A DNA stretch of 24,215 bases from Euryarchaeota archaeon UBA602 (GTDB taxonomy: Archaea; Thermoplasmatota; Poseidoniia; Poseidoniales; Thalassarchaeaceae): assembly GCA_002498455.1 (NCBI GenBank), contig DAHO01000037.1, forward strand, positions 1-24,215, written 5' to 3'. The notes under the pieces are model-generated. The model saw nothing but the letters and a program-made list of their open reading frames with translations. It searched no databases and had not been told where the DNA came from. A program made the position numbers and the translations under genes. Numbering within the stretch: the stretch's first letter is position 1; each line of letters opens with the position of its first letter. Of this stretch, positions 1 to 5,896 are shown in pieces.

Positions 1-1512
1 TTGGACTCAATCGAATCACTCCGAACATGGGCTCAGGCTCGATGTGATATCCACCTCCCAGTGGTCAAGCAGATCCATGTCGAAGAATTCGAAGACAATC
101 CGATGTCGATCGGTAGCGGTGCAGATTTGGATGATGAATTGATGCAGAAAATGGCCTATGCCACCATCGATTTTCACCTCACAGAAGTTGAACGCTGTTT
201 GCAGATGAATGGTGGACCAAAACTATCGGAATTTAGATCTGGTAATCGTCCAAAATGGCCTGCACCCGATGGGTTTCCATACGATTGGGACACCCCACAC
301 CCTGCTGCAACCACAGGTGACTGCACACTGATGGAAGCTTGGGAAATTGCACGTCCTTGGTTTGTCGACCCCGACGCAGGAACATTCAGCCTCGGAACCA
401 TTCACCCTGAACATTGGTTTTGGGGCGAATACGATTTTGTCTACGATTGGGAAGGACATGTTTCAATCATCGATCTCAAAGCAGCGATGGGAGACAACGA
501 TCGTTCATCCGGATATGTGCTGCAATTGGAGATTTATGCATGGTTATGGTGGGAAACCCACGGGCGTTCATCGCGAGTCCAAGACCTACGAATCTGGTAT
601 GCAGGTTCCAATCAAGTGAAACAAGTCTCGGCACCGGATGAAGAACGACTGTTGGAATTGGACATTCAACTTCGTGAAACCTATGATTCACTCTTTGAAA
701 AACGAAGTGAAGATGTTGTCGATTATCCGGCCAAACCGGCGCCACTTGAATTGTTTGAAGCGGGCGGAATTCACGTGGGTACGAGTGAGGACCCTCTCGC
801 ACGATGTATCGATTGTACTCATCGAAGCATCTGTCCGAATGGAGAAAACCGAAGTGAATTGCCAAACATGGATCGTTTGCAACATGAAGGGCGACAATGG
901 CCCATTACACCCTCAAATCAATTGCGTACAAGAATTGACATCTGTGGTGAAGTCACTGGACTGTTGTCCCCCCAAAGCGATGAAGAAGGGAACATCCAAA
1001 TCAAATTCAATCTACAACAAGGTGTGGACCGTGTCGAAGTGAAAAATTGCTTTTTCCCGAAACCAAAACGAATTACACGTCGAATTGCAAATGGGGCGCA
1101 TGTACGCATTAAGGGGGGCCGACCCACAGAATGGAACCTGACTCCAAGTGTCGAATTGGATGACCTTTCAGAAATTGAAATCATCGATCCAAATGATGCC
1201 GATGGGGAACAAATTGTTGGGATGACCACAGCCGGTAGTGTAGTGGGCAGAGTCATGACGATTCGTGACACGACATGGCAGAAATTTCGCTCTGGTTCGG
1301 GCAAACCAAAATGGCGCTTAACTATCCAGGATGGCACCGGGAGCATTGACATCGTCGCCTATGCCTTTGCCGTCCCACCCAGTGCCCGTTCAGTTCGACC
1401 GGGGGATGAAATCGCCATTCTGAACGGTGTCTACTCTGAATTCTTTGGACGTCCGGAAATCAAGTTCCAGAAGAACACACGCTTGGCGATTCTCAGTCGT
1501 CGTGAAGATTAA
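1..1512 (+). CDS. Cas4/RecB-like PD-(D/E)XK nuclease fused to two OB-fold domains (5' end probably outside window)
   Basis: The N-terminal half carries the core of a PD-(D/E)XK nuclease: GEYD at residues 142-145, then IDLK at 157-160, then QLEIY at 175-179, which match motifs II, III and IV of RecB/Cas4 nucleases. A CxxC(5)C cluster at C269, C272 and C278 matches the C-terminal three ligands of the Fe-S cluster of Cas4, AddB and related enzymes. The fourth ligand, normally near the N-terminus, is unclear: C15 is a candidate, or it lies upstream. Residues about 300-398 and 405-498 look like two OB folds; the second contains a TIQDGTGSIDIVAY strand pattern typical of nucleic-acid-binding OB domains. 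Likely role: single-strand DNA processing in repair or replication. The reading frame begins at base 1 with TTG and is open to the edge, so the true start may be outside the window. It ends on a TTAA shared with the convergent small gene. No cas gene or array is nearby. Confidence 0.75.
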   Translation: MDSIESLRTWAQARCDIHLPVVKQIHVEEFEDNPMSIGSGADLDDELMQKMAYATIDFHLTEVERCLQMNGGPKLSEFRSGNRPKWPAPDGFPYDWDTPHPAATTGDCTLMEAWEIARPWFVDPDAGTFSLGTIHPEHWFWGEYDFVYDWEGHVSIIDLKAAMGDNDRSSGYVLQLEIYAWLWWETHGRSSRVQDLRIWYAGSNQVKQVSAPDEERLLELDIQLRETYDSLFEKRSEDVVDYPAKPAPLELFEAGGIHVGTSEDPLARCIDCTHRSICPNGENRSELPNMDRLQHEGRQWPITPSNQLRTRIDICGEVTGLLSPQSDEEGNIQIKFNLQQGVDRVEVKNCFFPKPKRITRRIANGAHVRIKGGRPTEWNLTPSVELDDLSEIEIIDPNDADGEQIVGMTTAGSVVGRVMTIRDTTWQKFRSGSGKPKWRLTIQDGTGSIDIVAYAFAVPPSARSVRPGDEIAILNGVYSEFFGRPEIKFQKNTRLAILSRRED

Positions 1513-1709
1513 CCACCGCTAGATACGATGATTAGTTCAATCTCTATATCCCCGGTGATGGTGGATGTATGAGGTACTATTTGGCCCCCCACAACCGTGA
1601 GTACGGTTGAAGGTGGTATTTCCATTCTCTCAAGGACTTTGGCGATGGTCACAGGTGAATCATACTGCTGAATTGTACGCTCACCTTCATGGGAAATGCC
1701 GACCTCCAT
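1509..1709 (-). CDS. SAMP/MoaD/ThiS-like ubiquitin-fold protein ending in Gly-Gly
   Basis: The 66-residue protein ends in SSGG, the C-terminal diglycine that beta-grasp sulfur carriers (MoaD, ThiS) and archaeal small modifiers (SAMPs, Urm1-like) need for E1-like adenylation. Size and pattern fit the family: a central VLERMEIPPSTVLTVVGGQ segment and a final strand IELIIVSSGG. The role could be sulfur donation (molybdopterin, thiamine or tRNA thiolation) or covalent protein tagging; sequence alone does not separate these. It lies downstream of tRNA-Ser and the PAC2 proteasome chaperone gene, all on the minus strand. Its stop overlaps the stop of the convergent nuclease gene through a TTAA palindrome. 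No strong Shine-Dalgarno sequence precedes the ATG. Confidence 0.75.
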   Translation of the reverse strand: MEVGISHEGERTIQQYDSPVTIAKVLERMEIPPSTVLTVVGGQIVPHTSTITGDIEIELIIVSSGG

Positions 1710-1742
1710 GTCTATCGCTGAAGCCTTCCCTTGATGAGTTTT

Positions 1743-1828
1743 TGGCGCCGAGAGGGAGATTTGAACTCCCGCGTCACGAGAACAGTGGATTTCGAATCCA
1801 CCGCAATACCGGGCTATGCGATCTCGGC
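1743..1828 (-). tRNA. tRNA-Ser (anticodon CGA), CCA encoded
   Basis: Read on the minus strand the acceptor arms GCCGAGA (1822-1828) and TCTCGGC (1747-1753) pair fully, followed by discriminator G and an encoded CCA (1743-1745). The anticodon stem GTGGA/TCCAC encloses loop TTCGAAA, giving anticodon CGA at 1792-1794, which reads UCG. The T-arm is GGGAG-TTCAAAT-CTCCC. The variable region is 14 nt and can form a short stem, which marks a class II tRNA and supports serine over other identities. There is no intron. A TATA-like stretch lies about 27 bases upstream (1851-1859). Confidence 0.95.
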
Positions 1829-1848
1829 TATAGCACGTCGAGAATCAA

Positions 1849-1860
1849 GTTTGAGATAAG
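1849..1860 (-). promoter_or_regulatory. Possible TATA box of tRNA-Ser
   Basis: The minus strand reads CTTATCTCAAAC here, centred about 27 bases upstream of the mature 5' end of the tRNA, the expected archaeal TATA-to-start distance. The match to the consensus is only moderate, so this is tentative. Confidence 0.3.
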
Positions 1861-1870
1861 TCTGACGAGT

Positions 1871-2623
1871 CTAAACGTAGAAGCCTGCACCTGATTCATC
1901 TTCACTCAAATCAATGCCTGCAATTTCTTTCCCTTCCATCATCGAGAGCAAACGTGCAGCCATTTCTCGAGTATTATCAATGGGTAAAGCAAGGCCCAAC
2001 TCAAAGTCCAAACTCAGACGATGTGCTAGACGATCTGCAGTCACAACATCGACACTGGTCCCCACCGTTTCTGCACAGTAGGCTGCTGCCCTTACACCAC
2101 TCATTGGAGAGAGAGAGACAATGAGTCCCGCCAAGCCGAGCATGCCCCCAGAGGGTTGTTCTGAGCTCACAGGAATTCCTCGCTTCTTCAACTCAGATGT
2201 CGTATCATCTGAAGGGCTGGCAAGATGGATTTGTTCGTCGCCGGGATTGGCACTCAATCCTGCAAGAACGACCGCGAAAGGTGTAGAATGAATATTGGCG
2301 AGTTGCAAAATGGCTTCTGCTGTTTCATGTTGACCTCGAGGGGTCATCGGCTGTCCATTTCCAGAGATGGTGATGACCGTTTTTGAATTGTCCAAATTTA
2401 CGGCATGAATTGAGAGATGTGGGGGAACCAACAAACCGCCTTCAAGTACGGAATGAGGGGGCATATCAGGATGAATAATTCGACCGATAAGGTTCGCATC
2501 TTGCTCTTCATTGAGGGTATCTACCACGAGTTTTCCAACATTTCCCACTCCGGGAACAGCGACGATGAGGAGTTGATGCTCAGGCAATCCTTCAGTTCCA
2601 AGCCAATGGACTGAAGCTGTCAT
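1871..2623 (-). CDS. PAC2-family proteasome assembly chaperone (PbaB-like) with C-terminal HbYX motif
   Basis: The 250-residue protein matches the archaeal PAC2 family (COG2047): an N-terminal LLIVAVPGVGNVGKLVVDTL segment, a middle VVLAGLSANPGDEQI segment, and SGGMLGLAGLIVSLSPM around residues 157-173, followed by AAYCAETVG. Archaeal PbaA/PbaB and eukaryotic Pba/PAC proteins assist assembly of the 20S proteasome alpha ring. The last three residues are F-Y-V, a hydrophobic-Tyr-any (HbYX) motif of the kind that docks into pockets between proteasome alpha subunits. Its ATG overlaps the nop10 stop by four bases (ATGA), so the two are translationally coupled at the end of the ribosomal protein/aIF2-alpha operon, a gene order common in archaea. 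Other COG2047 members have no proven function, so the chaperone role is by family. Confidence 0.85.
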   Translation of the reverse strand: MTASVHWLGTEGLPEHQLLIVAVPGVGNVGKLVVDTLNEEQDANLIGRIIHPDMPPHSVLEGGLLVPPHLSIHAVNLDNSKTVITISGNGQPMTPRGQHETAEAILQLANIHSTPFAVVLAGLSANPGDEQIHLASPSDDTTSELKKRGIPVSSEQPSGGMLGLAGLIVSLSPMSGVRAAAYCAETVGTSVDVVTADRLAHRLSLDFELGLALPIDNTREMAARLLSMMEGKEIAGIDLSEDESGAGFYV

Positions 2624-2829
2624 TCTTGCTCATCCTCCGGGGAGGGTAATTGATTGACCCACGCTTCTGACTCTACATTCTTTAATTTCCGCCGAATGTC
2701 CGCACGCGAATCTTCCGGTGAAAAGCGCATGGGTACAGCAGCCTGTGCAGGTGCGCCGCATTCAGCACAGGTTTCAGACAAGCCATATGCGCCACAGGTC
2801 GTGCATTTCTGCAATCGTGTCCGAGCCAT
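2620..2829 (-). CDS. nop10: H/ACA ribonucleoprotein component Nop10
   Basis: This 69-residue protein has the Nop10 layout: a basic start (MARTRLQKC), a zinc ribbon with CTTC at residues 9-12 and CAEC at 21-24, then the PMRFSPEDSRADIRRKLK helix region that contacts the Cbf5 pseudouridine synthase. It is a core protein of archaeal and eukaryotic H/ACA guide RNPs for rRNA pseudouridylation. All four zinc cysteines are present. It lies 50 bases after aIF2-alpha and overlaps PAC2 by four bases. The tail after residue 58 is acidic (PSPEDEQE), slightly longer than the shortest archaeal versions. Confidence 0.93.
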   Translation of the reverse strand: MARTRLQKCTTCGAYGLSETCAECGAPAQAAVPMRFSPEDSRADIRRKLKNVESEAWVNQLPSPEDEQE

Positions 2830-2879
2830 AACGCGTCGCTTCTTTGCGAGGCCTTTGAACCTCTCTCTTGTTCAGGGGT

Positions 2880-3665
2880 TCATTGGCGAGAGATTTCGAC
2901 CTTACCGACTTCGGCGCTGATATGCTTTGAAATCGCTGCCTCAACCAAATCCCAGTGTAATTCAGCAACATCCCAATCGGGGGCTTTCAGTTCGATCCTG
3001 TATTCGGGTGCACCATCGTAGTAAGCTGAGACTTCAACCTCTTCTTCTTTTGATGCGCAATCTTCCGCGGCAGAGAGTGCCTTTCGAATAATCTCAATCC
3101 CCTCACTTCCATGAATCTGTATGTCGGCAGTGGCACGGATGTTGACGAATTCTGGGATGATGTTTTCAACCGCTGTCTCGATAAATACAGCCGTCCATTC
3201 CCCTTCAAATCCTTCATTTTTGAGCGCATCATTCTCGATGGCTGTTTCCTCAAATGCAGCATAAAGTCCTCCAAAGGTTTCACTCAATTCTACACTCATT
3301 TCAGAAATCTTGCCTTCATCCCAATTGGAGCGCTCGCCAACAATACGAAGCAATTGACCGGCTCGTTGTTTATTCTTCCAGCGCTGAAGAGTATCTCTGC
3401 GACGTTCATCACTCACGGATTTTATACTCAGTTCGACGCTGCGCTTGTCTTTCTTGACCTTGATGACTTTGGCAACAACACGTTGCCCTTCTCGAACGAT
3501 GGAGCGGATATTCTTGACCCATCCTGAGGCAACTTCACCAATGAAAATGAATCCTTCTCGGCCCGAGTAACCATCTAAATCAACGTAAACACCGTTTTGC
3601 TTGACTGAACCGATGGTACAAACCAAGAATTCACCGAGTTCCGGCCAAGTATCTTGATCAGACAT
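2880..3665 (-). CDS. Translation initiation factor 2 subunit alpha (aIF2-alpha)
   Basis: The 261-residue length is normal for the archaeal factor. Residues about 8-84 form an S1 domain (GVYVDLDGYSGREGFIFIGE, then GWVKNIRSIVREGQRVVAKV), followed by the helical middle domain and an alpha/beta C-terminal domain ending EVGKVEISRQ. The subunit forms the aIF2 heterotrimer that delivers initiator Met-tRNA to the ribosome. The start is preceded by GGGGGTC, a plausible Shine-Dalgarno sequence, 13 bases after the rps27e stop. It stands in the conserved archaeal order L44e, S27e, aIF2-alpha, Nop10. Confidence 0.95.
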   Translation of the reverse strand: MSDQDTWPELGEFLVCTIGSVKQNGVYVDLDGYSGREGFIFIGEVASGWVKNIRSIVREGQRVVAKVIKVKKDKRSVELSIKSVSDERRRDTLQRWKNKQRAGQLLRIVGERSNWDEGKISEMSVELSETFGGLYAAFEETAIENDALKNEGFEGEWTAVFIETAVENIIPEFVNIRATADIQIHGSEGIEIIRKALSAAEDCASKEEEVEVSAYYDGAPEYRIELKAPDWDVAELHWDLVEAAISKHISAEVGKVEISRQ

Positions 3666-3678
3666 TGCTTGACCCCCT

Positions 3679-3852
3679 TTACTCGAGGGTCTCAGCTACG
3701 GTTGCGCCTGTAAGTTGCGCCTTTCCACCCGCGGGGCGGGAGAGAACTGAGCCACAAACACCGCAGTTGATTACGGTGTTCGCTCGCTCGAAAATAATCT
3801 GCTCATTACCACAATCTCTGCAATGTACACGTAGGAACTTACTGCCCGCCAT
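3679..3852 (-). CDS. rps27e: Ribosomal protein S27e (eS27)
   Basis: The protein has the S27e zinc ribbon: HCRDCGNEQIIFERA and, 15 residues on, NCGVCGSVLSRPAGGKAQL; all four cysteines are intact. I choose the ATG at 3852, giving 57 residues beginning MAGSKFLRVHC, because an AGGTGA ribosome-binding sequence sits five bases upstream and the length fits archaeal relatives. The in-frame ATG at 3870 would give 63 residues and an ATGA overlap with the rpl44e stop; it has no ribosome-binding sequence but cannot be excluded. An ATG at 3906 would overlap rpl44e by 40 bases and is unlikely. It is a small-subunit protein co-transcribed with rpl44e and aIF2-alpha. Confidence 0.93.
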   Translation of the reverse strand: MAGSKFLRVHCRDCGNEQIIFERANTVINCGVCGSVLSRPAGGKAQLTGATVAETLE

Positions 3853-3866
3853 TTGTTTCACCTGAA

Positions 3867-4151
3867 TCATTTGTCGACGAGTTCGAATTTCTTCGCTCGC
3901 TTGCATGGAGGAGTGTGTGCCTTACCGGTTTCTGTGCAACGGTAAATGATATTCACTCGCTTCGTAGGCTTTTCGCGGCCCTCGGGTTTGGGACGTGGGA
4001 AACCGCGGTATCCAGCCATGACTCGGCGGAAGCGGCGCTGTCCCCACTTCAATTCGCTCGCACGGCGCTTCTTTACGCGCTCAACGGTGTGCATGGTGTG
4101 GCGTCCAGCCTTGGGGCTGTACCGCTTGACCTGTCGTGGCATTTTGACCAT
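3867..4151 (-). CDS. rpl44e: Ribosomal protein L44e (eL42) lacking the usual zinc-ribbon cysteines
   Basis: The 94-residue basic protein follows the archaeal L44e pattern: YSPKAGRHTMHTVERVKK, a basic middle, and YRCTETGKAH...CKRAKKFEL at the end. In most archaeal homologues the first part reads YCPxC and the second CxxC, forming a zinc ribbon. Here the first two ligands are S12 and A15, and the second pair is C72 with T75, so three of four ligands are gone. The start is well supported by GGTGAGGAGG (4159-4168) a few bases before the ATG; a second in-frame ATG three codons on is possible. It is the first gene of the S27e/aIF2-alpha/Nop10/PAC2 operon and has its own promoter upstream. Confidence 0.93.
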   Translation of the reverse strand: MVKMPRQVKRYSPKAGRHTMHTVERVKKRRASELKWGQRRFRRVMAGYRGFPRPKPEGREKPTKRVNIIYRCTETGKAHTPPCKRAKKFELVDK

Positions 4152-4195
4152 AGTTGAGCCTCCTCACCGTTGGGTGCGAGCCTGCGAACATCGGC

Positions 4196-4206
4196 CTCTA
4201 TATGAG
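4196..4206 (-). promoter_or_regulatory. Probable TATA box of the rpl44e operon
   Basis: The minus strand reads CTCATATAGAG, centred 50 bases upstream of the rpl44e ATG. A transcript starting about 25 bases downstream would have a leader of about 25 bases that still contains the GGTGAGGAGG ribosome-binding sequence. The surrounding DNA is GC-rich, so the AT-rich core stands out. Confidence 0.45.
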
Positions 4207-4292
4207 GGTGTCGCGCGCGATAAGACAGTAAAACAAGTGACTGCGCCGCAAAGTCGGTCAACCTTGATGAACCTAAACCATGGCGTCGTCAC

Positions 4293-5099
4293 ATGTTCGA
4301 GGTATCGGACCCGCGGATTGGCTTTTGGCTACCGCTGGCCTTGTTGTGCCTTTCCATTGGATTCTGGATCACCGATCGTAAAGACCCACGGAAAAAATTG
4401 GCACTCCCCGGATTTTTCCTATCCATCGCATTGGTAGTCTCTTTCGGCATCACCACTCGTGGCGAGGATGGTCCAGAAACTGCTCTTCTCGCGGTATTCT
4501 TGCACATGCTGGTGCCCGTCACATGCATGGCCGTAGGGACATTGATTGCCACCTTCTCGGGACCCTCACCTGTTGGACCCCTTCCCCGTGGATTAAGGCC
4601 GATGGGGTTTTTCATGGCCTACTTCGGTTTGGTTTGGATCGCATGGATGCTGATTTCCGAACCCCCTTCAGCCATCGCCAATGGAATCGGTCAAACCACC
4701 TGGGGAGCATGGGTCGATGCCTTCTTGACGATTCTAATTTTGATTTCTGCACTCGCCGGGGCCTTCTGTGTTATGATGGGTGAAGAGCGGCACAAGGAGG
4801 CACTAACCTTGGCTGGATTGACCATTGCTGGAGGACTGATGTTCTACGAAATTATGCACAATGGTTCACAGGGGATGGCTGCCTCGGGTTGGCATTCAAT
4901 TCATTGGAGTGAACTGATGTTTTTATTCGGAGGATTGGTTGGGTTAATCAGCGCATTAATCGCATTCATTGCTTTGGTCTATATCGCTGAAAAACGTGCA
5001 CCCGACCCTGACGTTGTCGCCCCTTTGACCGAGGAAGAGAAGAGTGTAGTTGAGGCTGTTCTACGAACGAACCTCAACCTGATGGAGGGCGAAGAATGA
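4293..5099 (+). CDS. Unknown polytopic membrane protein
   Basis: I do not recognise the family. The 268-residue protein has about seven hydrophobic segments, roughly residues 11-26, 38-53, 66-86, 105-121, 138-160, 172-186 and 208-231, and a charged C-terminal tail of about 35 residues rich in acidic residues. No catalytic or transport motif is evident. Its stop overlaps the ATG of the next gene by four bases (ATGA), so the two are almost certainly co-translated. The ATG is the first reasonable start; no clear ribosome-binding sequence precedes it, so the transcript may be short-leadered. It is divergent from rpl44e across a 141-base spacer. Confidence 0.7.
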   Translation: MFEVSDPRIGFWLPLALLCLSIGFWITDRKDPRKKLALPGFFLSIALVVSFGITTRGEDGPETALLAVFLHMLVPVTCMAVGTLIATFSGPSPVGPLPRGLRPMGFFMAYFGLVWIAWMLISEPPSAIANGIGQTTWGAWVDAFLTILILISALAGAFCVMMGEERHKEALTLAGLTIAGGLMFYEIMHNGSQGMAASGWHSIHWSELMFLFGGLVGLISALIAFIALVYIAEKRAPDPDVVAPLTEEEKSVVEAVLRTNLNLMEGEE

Positions 5100-5566
5100 C
5101 GCAACAGAAGGGTAACTGGTGGAAACCTGTCGCGTTACTGATGTTGGTCATCGCCATCGGCATGGACCTGTTGGTCTGGCAACTCTCAGGTGGTGTTGAG
5201 TTCTCTACCATAGCAGAGGAAGCGATTCGAGGATTCATCTTGGCCTTCGGCGGCACCAGCATCGCCTTGCTCATGATCAGTCTCGGTTCCTTGCATCGCC
5301 ATTCACAATGGAAAGAGCAAATCGCTGGCTTGGTATGCCTCTCTGTAGTCGCATTGTACTTGGCCCACTCCGAATATGGCAAATCCATTGATGGAATGCG
5401 TGAGGGTGGAGCCATCCTACTTTCTGGGCTCACGGCAATGCTGACCGCAGTGGGGCTGGTATTCGGTTTGCTGTTGGCGTTGGTTACAGGAAGAGAACAT
5501 GTCGCTGACCCGCTTTTAGAGATGGAGTCAACCGGTGGCGACGTCTCAATCGAACTGAATGAGTGA
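5096..5566 (+). CDS. Unknown small membrane protein coupled to the preceding gene
   Basis: The 156-residue protein shows about four hydrophobic segments (roughly residues 12-29, 45-63, 75-90 and 102-128) and an acidic C-terminal tail that ends VSIELNE. I recognise no family. The ATGA overlap with the upstream membrane protein and the similar organisation (hydrophobic body, acidic cytoplasmic tail) suggest the two act together, perhaps as a complex. It is followed after 73 bases by rpl37e, which seems to have its own promoter. Confidence 0.7.
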   Translation: MTQQKGNWWKPVALLMLVIAIGMDLLVWQLSGGVEFSTIAEEAIRGFILAFGGTSIALLMISLGSLHRHSQWKEQIAGLVCLSVVALYLAHSEYGKSIDGMREGGAILLSGLTAMLTAVGLVFGLLLALVTGREHVADPLLEMESTGGDVSIELNE

Positions 5567-5591
5567 GTTAACACGTCCATAGGGTGGGTGG

Positions 5592-5614
5592 CAACCCTGA
5601 TATACAGAGGGTTG
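5592..5614 (+). promoter_or_regulatory. TATA-like box of rpl37e inside a 7-bp inverted repeat
   Basis: CAACCCT (5592-5598) and AGGGTTG (5608-5614) are perfect inverted repeats flanking GATATACAG, which includes a TATA-like core. The core lies about 37 bases upstream of the rpl37e ATG, so transcription could start close to the GAGGTG ribosome-binding sequence. The repeat could be a protein operator at the promoter or, if transcribed from the upstream operon, an RNA hairpin. Confidence 0.35.
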
Positions 5615-5639
5615 GTCGCCGAGCCGCTGAGGTGTCAAG

Positions 5640-5825
5640 ATGAGTAAGGGTACTCCAAGCATGGGCAAGCGCCAGAAGTCCACGCATATCCGTTGCCGTC
5701 GCTGCGGACGCCACAGCTACCACAAGCAAAAGCGCCAATGTGCTTCCTGTGGATTTGGTGTCACCTCAAAGATGCGTGGGTATCGCTGGAATAAGCGAAA
5801 TCGCACCATGTATCAGAAGAAATGA
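5640..5825 (+). CDS. rpl37e: Ribosomal protein L37e (eL37)
   Basis: The 61-residue protein matches archaeal L37e throughout: KGTPSMGKRQK, then a zinc ribbon of CRRC (residues 19-22) and CASC (34-37), then a basic tail with YRWNKRNRT. All four zinc ligands are present. The start is preceded by GAGGTG seven bases upstream. It binds 23S rRNA in the large subunit. In many archaea it neighbours an Sm-like protein gene, which is not seen here. Confidence 0.95.
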   Translation: MSKGTPSMGKRQKSTHIRCRRCGRHSYHKQKRQCASCGFGVTSKMRGYRWNKRNRTMYQKK

Positions 5826-5833
5826 GCGGTTTT

Positions 5834-5849
5834 CGTCCCTTTAGGGACG
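5834..5849 (+). terminator. Hairpin after rpl37e, possible terminator or processing signal
   Basis: CGTCCC-TTTA-GGGACG forms a perfect 6-bp stem with a four-base loop, beginning nine bases after the rpl37e stop and preceded by GGTTTT. No T-run follows, which archaeal termination usually wants, so it may instead stabilise or process the rpl37e/purF transcript. Confidence 0.3.
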
Positions 5850-5896
5850 CCGTCAAACTCTAAAGCCGCCAGTCCGACGACGGTTCGGGTACCCCT

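Noticed and set aside
1..1512. The Cas4-like nuclease as evidence of a CRISPR-Cas locus
   Set aside because: There are no regularly spaced repeats and no other cas genes on either strand, and the fusion to OB folds points to another role.
3946..4437. 163-codon plus-strand frame over rpl44e
   Set aside because: It is antisense to a clear ribosomal protein and crosses the promoter region; arginine-rich text reflects complemented basic codons.
5834..5849. Firm call of an intrinsic terminator
   Set aside because: The stem is good but no T-run follows, so it is listed only as a low-confidence element.
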